From Ulvibacterium sp965228935 (lineage in GTDB: Bacteria; Bacteroidota; Bacteroidia; Flavobacteriales; Flavobacteriaceae), in assembly GCF_965228935.1 (NCBI RefSeq), contig NZ_OZ245846.1, positions 1,612,001 through 1,676,000 on the forward strand: DNA of 64,000 bases. The letters run 5' to 3'. Under the pieces are notes generated by a model. It saw only the letters and a list, made by a program, of their open reading frames with translations, was not told the DNA's origin and made no database searches. The stretch's first letter is position 1, and each line of letters opens with the position of its first letter. Below are positions 43,984 to 53,335 of this stretch, one piece after another. Position numbers and translations under genes: made by a program.

Positions 43984-45204
43984 ATGCGGCGCTCGGGTAC
44001 GGCAGATTTGGCATTGCATGGTGGGGCCATCCCGCCATGGCTCTTTAGCAGGATGAAGCAACTTACCTTGCCTCTTGTAGAAGCTATTATTATTCAAAAT
44101 GGAAAGGATGATTTTCTGGAGCGGTTGGCCGATCCTTTTTGGTTCCAGAGTTTTGGAACGGTCATTGGAATGGATTGGAACTCCTCCGGGGTAACCACCG
44201 CCGTAGTGCGTGCCTTAAAACAGGCAATTAATCTCGTTTCAAAGGAATTGGGAATCTATATATGCGGTGGAAAAGGAAAGAAGTCCCTCCAAACCCCCAC
44301 TGAACTTCTTGAAGTAGGCTATAAGACCGGATTGGATGGTAATCATTTGGCCCAATGTAGTAAGTTAAGTGCCAAAGTGGATAATACGGCCTTGCAGGAT
44401 GGCTTCAACCTTTACCTGCACAATTTTGTGGTGAGCGATACGGGCAAATGGTCCGTAATCCAGCAGGGAATGCACAACTCCAATGGTATGGCACGAAGGT
44501 ATCATTGGCATTCTGGAAAACTGAACTCCTTTGTAGAGGAACCGCATACGGCCGTATGCGGTGAAAATCAAGGCCCTATTCTAAATTTGGTACATAAGGA
44601 GGCCGGAGTTACCCGAAATTCTATCATGGAGGTTTCCAAGGAACACCCGGATAGGATATTAAAGGAAGTACCACATCTTTTTGTACCCACATACCATGAA
44701 GTCAAAGCAAAGGATGTGGACCTAAAGCGTTTGGGCAGTATCCTCTGGCTGGCCCAGGAGAATGAAACAAAAACGTTTGAAGAGCTTTTATTGCTTAAGG
44801 GAATGGGCCCCCGAACCCTACAATCATTGACTTTGGTGAGTGAAATAATCCATGGGACGCCATCGCGTTTTACGGATCCTGCCCGTTTTGCCTTTGCTCA
44901 TGGAGGAAAGGATGCCACTCCATTTCCAGTCCCGACCAAAGTGTACGATGAGACGATTTCCGGCCTAAAGGACGCAGTCCAAAATGCAAAAATCGGTAGC
45001 ACTGACAAAATTAAAGCTATTCATAAACTTACAGATTTGGCCCAAAAGGCAGAAAAGGGTTTTCATCCCAATGCGAATTTTGACGCTCTGGTCAGAAAGG
45101 AAAAAGAGGAATCCTATAAATATGGGGGGCGAAGTATTTATGGGTTTGCCAGACCAAAGAGCAACTCCCAGCTGAATCTATTCGATGCCATCAAGGACGA
45201 ATAG
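43984..45204 (+). CDS. DUF763 domain protein
   Basis: 406 aa, full length for DUF763, a family found mainly in archaea and scattered bacteria. The start RRSGTADLALHGGAIPPWLF and the region WSVIQQGMH, RRYHWHS are typical. A helix-hairpin-helix-like stretch (FEELLLLKGMGPRTLQSLTLVSE, about 268-290) suggests DNA or RNA binding. Function unknown. 64 bp after the thioesterase on the same strand. Confidence 0.85.
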   Translation: MRRSGTADLALHGGAIPPWLFSRMKQLTLPLVEAIIIQNGKDDFLERLADPFWFQSFGTVIGMDWNSSGVTTAVVRALKQAINLVSKELGIYICGGKGKKSLQTPTELLEVGYKTGLDGNHLAQCSKLSAKVDNTALQDGFNLYLHNFVVSDTGKWSVIQQGMHNSNGMARRYHWHSGKLNSFVEEPHTAVCGENQGPILNLVHKEAGVTRNSIMEVSKEHPDRILKEVPHLFVPTYHEVKAKDVDLKRLGSILWLAQENETKTFEELLLLKGMGPRTLQSLTLVSEIIHGTPSRFTDPARFAFAHGGKDATPFPVPTKVYDETISGLKDAVQNAKIGSTDKIKAIHKLTDLAQKAEKGFHPNANFDALVRKEKEESYKYGGRSIYGFARPKSNSQLNLFDAIKDE

Positions 45205-45288
45205 AGCACTTTTCATTTTTATATAGTATCGCTTCCATTTAAGATCCGACCGCAATCTTAGTGCGCTGAAACAAAACAAATACAATTG

Positions 45289-45313
45289 AATTTTGTATAC
45301 CGTATACAAAATT
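45289..45313. promoter_or_regulatory. Perfect 25-bp palindrome, GntR operator
   Basis: Arms AATTTTGTATAC and GTATACAAAATT surround one central C at 45301. It ends 15 bp before the GntR start, and GTATAC cores are usual for FadR-subfamily repressors, so autorepression of the whole sugar operon is likely. Confidence 0.8.
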
Positions 45314-45328
45314 TAGTATTTTTGAAAT

Positions 45329-45967
45329 ATGCGTATTACTGCGGATGAATTAAGCAAACAGGCCTATAAGAAGGTCAAGAAGATGATCGTTTCCAAAAAA
45401 TTGTTGCCGGGACAAAAAATCGTCCAGGAACAATTGGCCGACAAACTGGGCATTAGCAGAACCCCTTTGCGTTCTGCCTTACAGATGTTGGAAGCCGAGT
45501 CACTGATTAAATCCATACCGAGAAGGGGGGTCATTGTCAGGGAATTTAGCGATACTGAAATCATTGAAATCTATGATTGCCGCATAGCCTTGGAAAGTAC
45601 TGCGACCCGGTTGTTCACACAAAGGGCCGCCCAATCCGAAATAGACCGGTTACGAAGTTTGTTGTTACCCTTCGAAAGGGGAAAAATCGATACCCGAGCC
45701 TATCAAAGAGCGGACAGTGAGTTTCATAATTCCCTTATAAAATACTGTGGCAATGAATTTTTATATAACCTGTTCCAGAAGGGGAATCTCCTGGTCTGTA
45801 TCGATATGATCGGATTGGTACGTCCGCCTCAGGAGACCTTGGAAGAACATTTGGATATTGTTTCCGCCATTCGCTACCGCGATGCCGATCTGGCCGAAAA
45901 TCTGATAAAAGACCACTTGGATAAATCAAAGCAACTGATTCGCAAAAAATTAGAGCATGAAGGGTAA
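45329..45967 (+). CDS. GntR family regulator (FadR/FCD subgroup)
   Basis: 212 aa. N-terminal winged helix (IVQEQLADKLGISRTPLRSALQMLEAESLIKSIPRRGVIV) and an all-helical FCD effector domain from about 75. FCD members often bind sugar acids or other carboxylates with a metal. Overlaps the transporter gene by 11 bp and is the first gene of a five-gene operon. Confidence 0.92.
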   Translation: MRITADELSKQAYKKVKKMIVSKKLLPGQKIVQEQLADKLGISRTPLRSALQMLEAESLIKSIPRRGVIVREFSDTEIIEIYDCRIALESTATRLFTQRAAQSEIDRLRSLLLPFERGKIDTRAYQRADSEFHNSLIKYCGNEFLYNLFQKGNLLVCIDMIGLVRPPQETLEEHLDIVSAIRYRDADLAENLIKDHLDKSKQLIRKKLEHEG

Positions 45968-47240
45968 CCCCATAATCCCTACCCGGTATAAAATGGTCTT
46001 CGGTACTTTCCTGTTGGCCATGATCGTGTTGTTCGATCGTATATTGCTCTCCGTGGCCAAGGATCCGGTAGCGGAATCCCTTCAATTGAGCGACAGACAA
46101 ATGGGATGGGCCATGAGTATTTTTGCGTTGGGATATGCGCTGTTCCAAACCCCGGCCGGACTATTGGCGGATAAATACGGCCCCAGAAAAATATTGACCG
46201 CAGTGGTGGCGTTATGGTCCATTTTTACGGCCTTGACCGGTGCCGCCTGGAATTACATTACCTTATTGCTCGTCCGTTTTCTTTTTGGGGCAGGGGAGGC
46301 CGGGGCCTTTCCCGGTATGGCCCGTGCCATTTACAGTTGGATTCCCCTATCGGAGCGGGGAATTGTAAATGGCATCAATTTTTCGGGAGGTCGTATAGGG
46401 GCCGCCTTTGCCCTACCTTTGGTGGCCTGGCTGATGGATTTGGTCGGATGGCGTTTGACTTTTGTATTGCTGGGTGCCATCGGCATTTTATGGGGCATCC
46501 TATGGTATCTCTGGTTTAGGGACGATCCGAAAGACCATAAAGGGATGTCCGCTCCCGAGGTAAATTATATTCGGGAACATACGAATAGGGATGTCAAGGA
46601 AGAGAAAAAGGTCAAATTGGATTTTGGAAAATTGTTCCGATCCAAAACCATGTGGCAGCTGATGGGACAGTATTTTGCCAGCAACTTCACGTTCTTTTTC
46701 TGCCTAACGTGGTTGTTCCCGCACATCAAGGAAAAATATGGATTGGATGCGTTGGAAGCAGGATTTTACGCCTCTGCCCCCCTAATTTTTGGAGCGCTTG
46801 GGAATTGGTTTTCAGGATTCCTGGTGGACTTTATCTATAAGAAAAACCATTGGGCCCTATCCCGAAAAGTCCCCGCCATCATTGGATTCCTTCTGGCATC
46901 AATTGGTATAGTCGCCAGTGTATACATGGATGAGGTAACCCCTGCCATTATACTCATTTCCATTGCTGTTTTTGGAGCCGATATGACCTTAAGCCCCTCA
47001 TGGTCAGTTTGTGTGGATGTTGGAAAGCAATTCTCCGGAGCGGTAAGCGGCACCATGAATATGGCCGGAAACATAGGATCGTTTTTAACCGCCTTGGCAT
47101 TTCCCTATCTATTGGAACTGACCGGTTCGGAAGTCCCGTTTTTCTATCTGGCAGCTGGACTGAACCTTTTGGCAATAGTTTTATGGATGAGGGTAAGGCC
47201 GCAGCAGCCGTTACAAATTCGCGCCTCTACAGATTCCTAA
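45957..47240 (+). CDS. MFS transporter, anion:cation symporter (ACS) type
   Basis: 427 aa, 12 transmembrane helices. The ACS/ExuT-like signatures are visible: LFDRILLSVAKDPVAESLQL, GYALFQTPAGLLADKYGPRK and GAGEAGAFPGMARAIYSW. Such carriers import hexuronates, glucarate or similar acids with protons. With the GntR-FCD regulator and two isomerase-like enzymes it suggests uptake of a sugar acid or rare sugar. Confidence 0.9.
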   Translation: MKGNPIIPTRYKMVFGTFLLAMIVLFDRILLSVAKDPVAESLQLSDRQMGWAMSIFALGYALFQTPAGLLADKYGPRKILTAVVALWSIFTALTGAAWNYITLLLVRFLFGAGEAGAFPGMARAIYSWIPLSERGIVNGINFSGGRIGAAFALPLVAWLMDLVGWRLTFVLLGAIGILWGILWYLWFRDDPKDHKGMSAPEVNYIREHTNRDVKEEKKVKLDFGKLFRSKTMWQLMGQYFASNFTFFFCLTWLFPHIKEKYGLDALEAGFYASAPLIFGALGNWFSGFLVDFIYKKNHWALSRKVPAIIGFLLASIGIVASVYMDEVTPAIILISIAVFGADMTLSPSWSVCVDVGKQFSGAVSGTMNMAGNIGSFLTALAFPYLLELTGSEVPFFYLAAGLNLLAIVLWMRVRPQQPLQIRASTDS

Positions 47241-47296
47241 TACAATGTGGACTTTAAGGATATTCGGAAAAGTGAAAAGCAAGTGGATACATTGAA

Positions 47297-47713
47297 ATGA
47301 AACAAAGAATAGCACATATTGCCTTGGTCGTTAAGGACTATGATGAAGCCATAGCGTTTTATACCCAAAAACTGGATTTCGTTCTTCTTGAGGACACCCG
47401 ACTAAATGAAGAAAAAAGATGGGTCTTGGTGGCTCCACCGGGCGCCGGGGAGAGCAGCCTTTTATTGGCCAAGGCGGCTAATGAAGAACAACGGAAAAGT
47501 ATTGGCAACCAATCCGGAGGTAGGGTCTTTCTTTTTCTGTTTACGGATGATTTTTGGAGGGACTATAACAAAATGGTGAATCGTAAGATAAAATTCCTAA
47601 GACCACCGAAGGAAGAAGAATATGGCAAAGTGGCCGTATTTGAGGATTTATATGGTAACAAATGGGACTTGTTGGAGCCGAGTCAGGTTAATAAGGGAGT
47701 ATTATCCAAGTAA
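47297..47713 (+). CDS. VOC family protein of the sugar operon
   Basis: 138 aa. IAHIALVVKDYDEAIAFYTQKLDFVLLED and VAVFEDLYGNKWDLLEP are the two halves of a glyoxalase-like fold. Candidate metal ligands are the H in IAHIALV and the E near VAVFEDLYG. It stands 56 bp after the transporter and 13 bp before the cupin gene, so it may handle a reactive intermediate of this pathway. Confidence 0.85.
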   Translation: MKQRIAHIALVVKDYDEAIAFYTQKLDFVLLEDTRLNEEKRWVLVAPPGAGESSLLLAKAANEEQRKSIGNQSGGRVFLFLFTDDFWRDYNKMVNRKIKFLRPPKEEEYGKVAVFEDLYGNKWDLLEPSQVNKGVLSK

Positions 47714-47726
47714 AAGTTGACTATTA

Positions 47727-48269
47727 ATGATTACAAGAAAAGATTTTGTGGAAGTGTGCCAAAAGTCCTTGGAGATGATTCAAGCGACCGGAATACAACT
47801 AACGGAAGAGGATAAGAAAAACATCACGGCCGCCGATTTCGGCTTAAATGATATTAAGAAAGAAGGCGTACAAATCCTTACCCTATTCGATACGGATCGC
47901 ATGGCCGCAAAGATTCTGGTGTTGCTCCCGTACCAAACCGAGCCCGAACATTGGCATCCACCTGTAGGGGATAATCCTGGCAAGGAAGAAGTTATCCGCG
48001 GTATTTGGGGAGACCTTACTTTTTACGTTCCCGGGGAGGACAGTATGAAGGAGGGATTTATTGTGGAGGGAAAGGGGAATTGGTATACCATGCGCAATGA
48101 GGTGATTATCCGTCCAGGGGAACAGTTAATATTACCTCCGGGTACCAAACACTGGTTTCAGGCAGGAAAACGGGGGGCGGTTATGTACTCGTTTTCAACA
48201 AAGGTAACCGACCTTTTAGATCAGTTTACCGATCCCAATATTGTAAGGGAAACAAAAATTGAAGAATAA
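47727..48269 (+). CDS. Cupin, D-lyxose ketol-isomerase-like
   Basis: 180 aa. Metal site of D-lyxose/D-mannose isomerases: H75-x-H77 in EPEHWHPPV, E88 in GKEEVIRG and H142 in PPGTKHWFQAG. The family interconverts D-lyxose with D-xylulose and D-mannose with D-fructose. The real substrate here may differ. Third enzyme gene of the GntR operon. Confidence 0.82.
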   Translation: MITRKDFVEVCQKSLEMIQATGIQLTEEDKKNITAADFGLNDIKKEGVQILTLFDTDRMAAKILVLLPYQTEPEHWHPPVGDNPGKEEVIRGIWGDLTFYVPGEDSMKEGFIVEGKGNWYTMRNEVIIRPGEQLILPPGTKHWFQAGKRGAVMYSFSTKVTDLLDQFTDPNIVRETKIEE

Positions 48270-48346
48270 CAAACCATAAATCTTAATGACGCTTCCGCAA
48301 GATATCAAAACGGTATCAAAGGGCGGTCATTCATAAATCAAGACAA

Positions 48347-49306
48347 ATGAAACAGAGTATCATAACCGCTTTTTTGGGCCGGACACAAGATCGATTTTCA
48401 GAATATCAAAATCCTACCTCCTTGGAGAAACGTTTGGACCTTGTAGTTAAAATCCCGGGGGTTGACGGGGTGGAAATCGTATATCCCTACGAAACGGAAG
48501 AAGCTAAATCCACCAAGAAAATGTTCGTGGAGAGGGGCCTGAGTTTTGCCGCGGTCAATGCCAATATCAAAAAGGAGACCCAATGGGTTCCTGGGGCACT
48601 TTCAAGACCGGATTCCGATTTGCGAAAAGGGGCCATAGAAATCATAAAGGAAGCTAAGGAATATGCCAAGGCCGTTGGCGCACCTTTGGTGACCTGTTGT
48701 CCTCTATCCGATGGATACGATAACCTCTTTCAGGTTGACTATCCCAAGGCATGGCGAAATATGGTAGATTCCGTAGTGGAAGCCTCCGACTATCTTCCCG
48801 AAATCCCTTTATTTATTGAATACAAGATCAATGAGACCAGGGTACACGCTCAATTGGACAATTGTGCCAAGACCATTCTATTCTTAAAGGATGTGGGCAA
48901 CCAGGCTACGGGAGTGACCATTGATTTTGGCCATGCATTGTTGGCCAAGGAAAATCCGGCTCAGGTTATTGCGCTTTGTGAGGAAACGGGAACGGATTAC
49001 TACCTGCATACCAATGACAATGATTTTAATTTCGATTGGGATTTGATTTCAGGTTCCCGAAATTTTCTCCATACTGTGGAATTCCTGTTCTACGCCAAGG
49101 AATATGGGTATGATAAATATTTTACCGCAGATGCCTCCCCGCGCATTTTTGATATGATCGGATTCTTTACCGAACATGCGGAAATGAATCTGGCCATTTG
49201 GAATCTGGTCGATAAACTTGACCGCAAAAAATATCGAAAGCTGATGCATGAGGAAAGGCATATGGATCTGATGCACTTGGTACGAAGAGAAATCTACAGA
49301 TTGTAA
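48347..49306 (+). CDS. Sugar isomerase/epimerase, TIM-barrel (AP endonuclease 2-like)
   Basis: 319 aa. A xylose-isomerase-like barrel with likely metal ligands E in FIEYKINETRVHA, D and H in VTIDFGHALLA and H in YYLHTNDND. Last gene of the operon GntR-MFS-VOC-cupin-TIM, so it probably epimerises or isomerises the imported sugar or its acid. Confidence 0.85.
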   Translation: MKQSIITAFLGRTQDRFSEYQNPTSLEKRLDLVVKIPGVDGVEIVYPYETEEAKSTKKMFVERGLSFAAVNANIKKETQWVPGALSRPDSDLRKGAIEIIKEAKEYAKAVGAPLVTCCPLSDGYDNLFQVDYPKAWRNMVDSVVEASDYLPEIPLFIEYKINETRVHAQLDNCAKTILFLKDVGNQATGVTIDFGHALLAKENPAQVIALCEETGTDYYLHTNDNDFNFDWDLISGSRNFLHTVEFLFYAKEYGYDKYFTADASPRIFDMIGFFTEHAEMNLAIWNLVDKLDRKKYRKLMHEERHMDLMHLVRREIYRL

Positions 49307-49352
49307 AGTGTTTTATAGCCTTTTGAGGCTGGGAATAGGAAATTAAACCTAT

Positions 49353-50249
49353 TTAAGTCAATTGCGGCTTGGGTTTTCTACTGGCCAGATAAACGCCCAG
49401 CAGTACCAAACAGGCCGCTAGGAGTTTAAGAGTCGTTAAGCTGTCCTTTCCCGTGGCAACGGCATATAGAATTCCAATTAACGGTTGTACATATACAAAG
49501 GCACTTAAGGTAGATGCCCTTAATTGGGTCAGGGCAAAAATGTTGAAGAGGTAGGTACAAAACGTAGTGCCTACCACCACAAAGATAATGCGCCAAATGG
49601 CTTCAAAAGGCAGGTTGGCCCAATCGATTTCCGTAACTTCGGTATACCCAAAAGGCAGACAGATCAGGATTCCAAGGGTAAAGAGCCATTTCATAAAGGT
49701 AAACGGGTGGTATTTGGCAATCAGTATTTTGGCGACAATAAGATAGGAACCATAGAAAACAGAGTTCATAAAAATCAAAAAATTACCCAATGGGATGTTG
49801 GGTGCATCCTGCCTAATCTCGGAGCCAAATACGATGAGCCCCAAAGCACCCAGAAGACCTATGGCAATACCCAAAACTTTTTGGGGAAGGATTTTTTCCT
49901 TGATCAATAAGGCGGACAATATTAAAACGATAATAGGCGTAATCGTAATTAAAACTGCACTATTGATAGGTGTAGATAGGGCAAGCCCCTTAAAAAAGAC
50001 CAACATGTTTACGCCCATACCCAGAATAGCACAGACCAACATGCGCAGATAATCTTTTTTCTCTATTTTCTCCTTAGGCCCAAAAACTGAAATGATCCAA
50101 AACAAAATAGAAGCCCCGACAACGCGAAACATAATAAAACCAAAGGGCTGCACATAATGGGGCATCACCCCTTTGGCAATAGTGTGGTTAAGGCCATAGA
50201 TAGTTGTGGCGCCTAGGGCGGCTAATATGGCGAGTGTTCGCTTATTCAA
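49353..50249 (-). CDS. EamA/DMT-family transporter
   Basis: 298 aa, ten predicted helices in two EamA repeats (ATTIYGLNHTIAKGVM ... LSAFVYVQPLIGILYAV). Export or import of a small metabolite. The start is a TTG (50249) that overlaps the stop of the ArsC-like gene (TTGA), since the next ATG is inside the first helix. Translational coupling is likely. Confidence 0.88.
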   Translation of the reverse strand: MNKRTLAILAALGATTIYGLNHTIAKGVMPHYVQPFGFIMFRVVGASILFWIISVFGPKEKIEKKDYLRMLVCAILGMGVNMLVFFKGLALSTPINSAVLITITPIIVLILSALLIKEKILPQKVLGIAIGLLGALGLIVFGSEIRQDAPNIPLGNFLIFMNSVFYGSYLIVAKILIAKYHPFTFMKWLFTLGILICLPFGYTEVTEIDWANLPFEAIWRIIFVVVGTTFCTYLFNIFALTQLRASTLSAFVYVQPLIGILYAVATGKDSLTTLKLLAACLVLLGVYLASRKPKPQLT

Positions 50250-50599
50250 GAGTGTATAGCTCCTTTGGCGGCTTCAACCACCTTTTTGCTATTTCCAATG
50301 AAAATCCGGCCATCGATTAAAATCACAGGGCGTTTTAAAAAAGTGTAGTGATCTAAAATTAAATCCCTATAGTGATTTTCGGTCAGGTTTTTCTCTCCGA
50401 GATTACGCTGCCGAAAAAGCATGGCCCTACGGCTGAACAAGGCTTCATAACTGCCGGATAGCCCATGCATCTCCTCCAATTGCGAAGGGGTAATGGGTTC
50501 CGTTTTAATGTCCTGCAGTTCTATGCCGTCCAAAGGTCCCAATTCCTTGAGAATACGTTGACAGGTAGTGCATGTACTTAAGTGGTATATTTTTCGCAT
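50246..50599 (-). CDS. ArsC/Spx-like thioredoxin-fold protein
   Basis: 117 aa of the arsenate reductase/YffB group. The redox site CTTC (residues 10-13) follows the first strand, and KRPVILIDGRIFIGN holds the usual cis-Pro. Real arsenate reductase activity is not shown by sequence; many relatives are glutathione-dependent or regulatory. Coupled to the DMT transporter. Confidence 0.85.
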   Translation of the reverse strand: MRKIYHLSTCTTCQRILKELGPLDGIELQDIKTEPITPSQLEEMHGLSGSYEALFSRRAMLFRQRNLGEKNLTENHYRDLILDHYTFLKRPVILIDGRIFIGNSKKVVEAAKGAIHS

Positions 50600-50748
50600 G
50601 GGATATGTTTTTAATTTTCAAAAGTTGGTATGAATGCCTACCCGAACATTTGGGAAAGCGGGAAAAAATCGAAATAGGTGCCATTCAATTTAGCCGATTA
50701 CAAAGAAACCAATTTCCAGTAAGATAATCCACACTTTTCATTGGTAAT

Positions 50749-51447
50749 CTAGGAACTGGCCAATGCAAAATTCACCGCTTTTTCCGCATGGATTCGGGTA
50801 GTATTGAATGTGGGGATGGTCACGTCTGATTCCGAAATCAACAAGGGTAGTTCCGTGCAACCCAGAATAACGCCTTCCGCGCCTTCTTTGGTGAGATCTT
50901 CAATGATTTGGATACAGATTTGTTTTGAGCCCTCCGAAAAATTGCCCTTTACCAATTCATTGTATATAATGGTATGGACAGCTTGTCTTTCCTGCTCGGA
51001 TGGGATGATAACCTCCAATCCATACGTATCCTCTAAAATTTTAGTATAGAAATCCTTTTCCATGGTAAACTTTGTGCCCAATAACGCAATCTTTTTTAGA
51101 CCCTTGGCCTGGATTGCTTCTCCAGTAGCGTCGGCAATATGTAGAAAGGGAATAGCGGTAGATTGGGTTATGCGGTCGCTTACCAAATGTATGGTATTGG
51201 TACAAAGGAGGGTCATATCCGCTCCGGCCTTTTCCAGTTTAACCGCGTGATTGGCCATAAGGTCACCAATTTTATTCCAGTTTCCCTTGAGGGTAAGGTC
51301 TTCGATTTCCGAAAAATCAACGGAGGTCATAATGCTCTTTGCGGAATGGGATCCGCCCAAACGTTCCTTGATCATTGAATTGGTATACTCATAATATATC
51401 TTTGAAGATTCCCAACTCATACCCCCGATTAATCCAATTGTTTTCAT
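50749..51447 (-). CDS. Aspartate/glutamate racemase family protein
   Basis: 232 aa. Both catalytic cysteines are present: LLCTNTIH in the first half and LGCTELPLL in the second, with the start TIGLIGGMSWESS. Converts L- and D-amino acids without PLP, in the YgeA/RacX branch. Preceded by a 46-codon frame. Confidence 0.9.
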   Translation of the reverse strand: MKTIGLIGGMSWESSKIYYEYTNSMIKERLGGSHSAKSIMTSVDFSEIEDLTLKGNWNKIGDLMANHAVKLEKAGADMTLLCTNTIHLVSDRITQSTAIPFLHIADATGEAIQAKGLKKIALLGTKFTMEKDFYTKILEDTYGLEVIIPSEQERQAVHTIIYNELVKGNFSEGSKQICIQIIEDLTKEGAEGVILGCTELPLLISESDVTIPTFNTTRIHAEKAVNFALASS

Positions 51448-51460
51448 AGTATTTCTAGTG

Positions 51461-51601
51461 TTATTTTATTTTGCACATTTCCGAGGCTCCATCGATTGTT
51501 ACCGATGTTAACCAGTCTTTGATAAAGAGAATGGTTTTATGACTTTTTTTCTCCAAATAGTAGTCCTGATCGGGAAGCGTACATTCCAGTTTATTTCTCA
51601 T
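51461..51601 (-). CDS. Possible 46-aa protein upstream of the racemase
   Basis: ATG to TAA, stop 13 bp before the racemase start. Sequence starts MRNKLECTLPDQDYYLEKKS and ends SEMCKIK; no signal or known domain. It could be a short co-transcribed gene or chance; reading-frame quality is fair but there is no homologue in this window. Confidence 0.35.
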   Translation of the reverse strand: MRNKLECTLPDQDYYLEKKSHKTILFIKDWLTSVTIDGASEMCKIK

Positions 51602-51669
51602 GTTGTTGTTCGCTAAGGGTTAACATATTTATATTTCGCTAATTATCGATTTATGATTTTAAAAAAACG

Positions 51670-51972
51670 CTATAATTCACTGCTTAAGGAATTGATATAG
51701 GCTTCGATTACTTCTTCATTTCTTCTGTAATAGGTCCATTTTCCATGTCGTGTAGGGATGACCAAATCCGCATTTTGCATGGCAGTAAGATATGTGGAGA
51801 TCGTGGATTGCGATAATCCTGTCTTGTCCTGAATGAAACCGACGCAAACACCATCGTCAAAATGATCGATATCCTGATGGGGCGGAAAATTCGATTCCGG
51901 ATCTTTTAGCCACTTTAGGATGTTTACCCTAGTCTCGTTTGATAATACTTTACTAATTTCGACAATGTCCAT
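51670..51972 (-). CDS. ArsR-type winged-helix regulator
   Basis: 100 aa from ATG 51972 (MDIVEISKVLSNETRVNILKWLKDPES). The recognition region is GLSQSTISTYLTAMQNADLVIPTRHGKWTYYRRNEE. No metal-binding CVC motif is present at the usual place (DDGVCVGF is close but in the wrong position), so the signal is unknown. Diverges from the DinB gene. Confidence 0.88.
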   Translation of the reverse strand: MDIVEISKVLSNETRVNILKWLKDPESNFPPHQDIDHFDDGVCVGFIQDKTGLSQSTISTYLTAMQNADLVIPTRHGKWTYYRRNEEVIEAYINSLSSEL

Positions 51973-52047
51973 GGGACAAATATATAACATATTTATATAT
52001 CTAGAATAATAGATATGTATTTTTAACCCGTTTTTAAAACCTATATT

Positions 52048-52509
52048 TTGGAGAAACTATTCAACATTACCCTGCAAAATCGAAAAACCCTCCTAAACAT
52101 CCTGGAAAATACACCTAAGGAAACCTTAGTGAAGATTCCAAAAGGTTATCGAAACAATATTTGGTGGAACATTGCCCATGTAACGGTTACCCAACAATTA
52201 TTGGTATATAATCGGAGTAACGTACCCATGCTTGTTCCCCAGGAACTAGTGGATAAATTCAAAAAGGGAACCCTACCCGATGGTACCATGGCGGATGGGG
52301 AAAAGGAACGGATAGCTTCCCTTTTGATCTCCGCTATAGAACGCACGGAAGAAGATTTTAAAAAAGGGGTCTTTACGGAATTCAACGAATATACGACCAG
52401 TGCCAAAGTAACCTTAAATGAGGTGGGGGACGCCATTGCCTTTAACGTTTTTCACGAAGGCTTACATTTGGGAGCCATACGTTCGTTACAGAAAGCCCTG
52501 GCAAGTTAA
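52048..52509 (+). CDS. DinB-like four-helix protein
   Basis: 153 aa. DinB/YfiT-type metal histidines are in WWNIAHVTVTQ and NVFHEGLHLGAIRSL. Possible thiol S-transferase or hydrolase. Starts with TTG at 52048, as no ATG fits. Likely target of the divergent ArsR-type regulator. Confidence 0.82.
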   Translation: MEKLFNITLQNRKTLLNILENTPKETLVKIPKGYRNNIWWNIAHVTVTQQLLVYNRSNVPMLVPQELVDKFKKGTLPDGTMADGEKERIASLLISAIERTEEDFKKGVFTEFNEYTTSAKVTLNEVGDAIAFNVFHEGLHLGAIRSLQKALAS

Positions 52510-52510
52510 T

Positions 52511-53254
52511 TTAGGACTTGCCCCTCCTCGCCAGGTATTTTTTTACCTCGTCATAAGGAAGAGTCAGTTCCAATGGACCATCGGCATATGAGGCAACTTC
52601 ATACGGGTTATAACGCAGTTGTATACCTTTTTCGGTAAAACCTATGTTTTCCGGAAGATAAAAGGAATCCTTCTCGAACATGAATCCGGTATGGTTAATG
52701 GGCTTGTCCATAGGGATTTTTTCCTGCTCCCGGAACTTTTTTTCCGCGAAACGTTCAAAATCCTCCTGATCTATAAAAAGTTGCCGGTTTTCAAGTTCCT
52801 TCCCTTTATTCTTGTCAAAATTCAAGAACTGTTTTGAGCTATACCCATGGGCACCTCCAGTGAATATATAGGAGTTGAGTTCCAAGGTTAAAAAGACATT
52901 ATCCTCATAAATGACCTGGCCCTCAATTTTGGCTTCCCACCTTATGGTCTCGTCCGCGTAGAGTCGTTTCAGCTCCAGATAGCCATTTTTAAAGGACTCA
53001 ATGGCCTCTTCAGGAGTGGAGGCCGCTATGTCCTCGTCAAAATTAAGAATGGCAATGACTTCTTCTTCCAAGGCAGTATTGATGGTCGAGGCCAATTTGG
53101 TATTTTCCAATGCCTTTGGGATAGATACGGATACTTCAGGGCAGTCCGCACATGCATCGCCATGTAAAACAAAGGGTTCAAATGTTAGGTTGCCTTGATT
53201 TTTACAACTTATAAGCAGTACTAATGTGAGGATAAAGCTAAATATAGGTCTCAT
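52511..53254 (-). CDS. DUF3298/RsiV-like lipoprotein
   Basis: 247 aa, lipobox LISC. Contains the DUF4163/DUF3298 pair: strands around VSVSIPKALENTKLASTINTALEEE and GGAHGYSSKQFLNFDKNKGKELENRQLF. Relatives include the sigma-V anti-sigma RsiV that binds lysozyme; no sigma factor or membrane anchor is present here, so that role is not implied. Converges with DinB, one base between the stops. Confidence 0.83.
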   Translation of the reverse strand: MRPIFSFILTLVLLISCKNQGNLTFEPFVLHGDACADCPEVSVSIPKALENTKLASTINTALEEEVIAILNFDEDIAASTPEEAIESFKNGYLELKRLYADETIRWEAKIEGQVIYEDNVFLTLELNSYIFTGGAHGYSSKQFLNFDKNKGKELENRQLFIDQEDFERFAEKKFREQEKIPMDKPINHTGFMFEKDSFYLPENIGFTEKGIQLRYNPYEVASYADGPLELTLPYDEVKKYLARRGKS

Positions 53255-53286
53255 GTAATGTTAGTGTTTCAATGTTTGGGGTGTAA

Positions 53287-53317
53287 TTGTATGCTTCCAA
53301 AGATAACGATACATTTG
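53287..53317 (+). promoter_or_regulatory. Flavobacterial promoter of the metB-like gene
   Basis: TTG at 53287-53289 and TACATTTG (TANNTTTG) at 53310-53317, separated by 20 nt, as expected for the Bacteroidota housekeeping sigma factor. The coding start is 18 bp further. Confidence 0.55.
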
Positions 53318-53335
53318 CACCCATAATTATATGAT

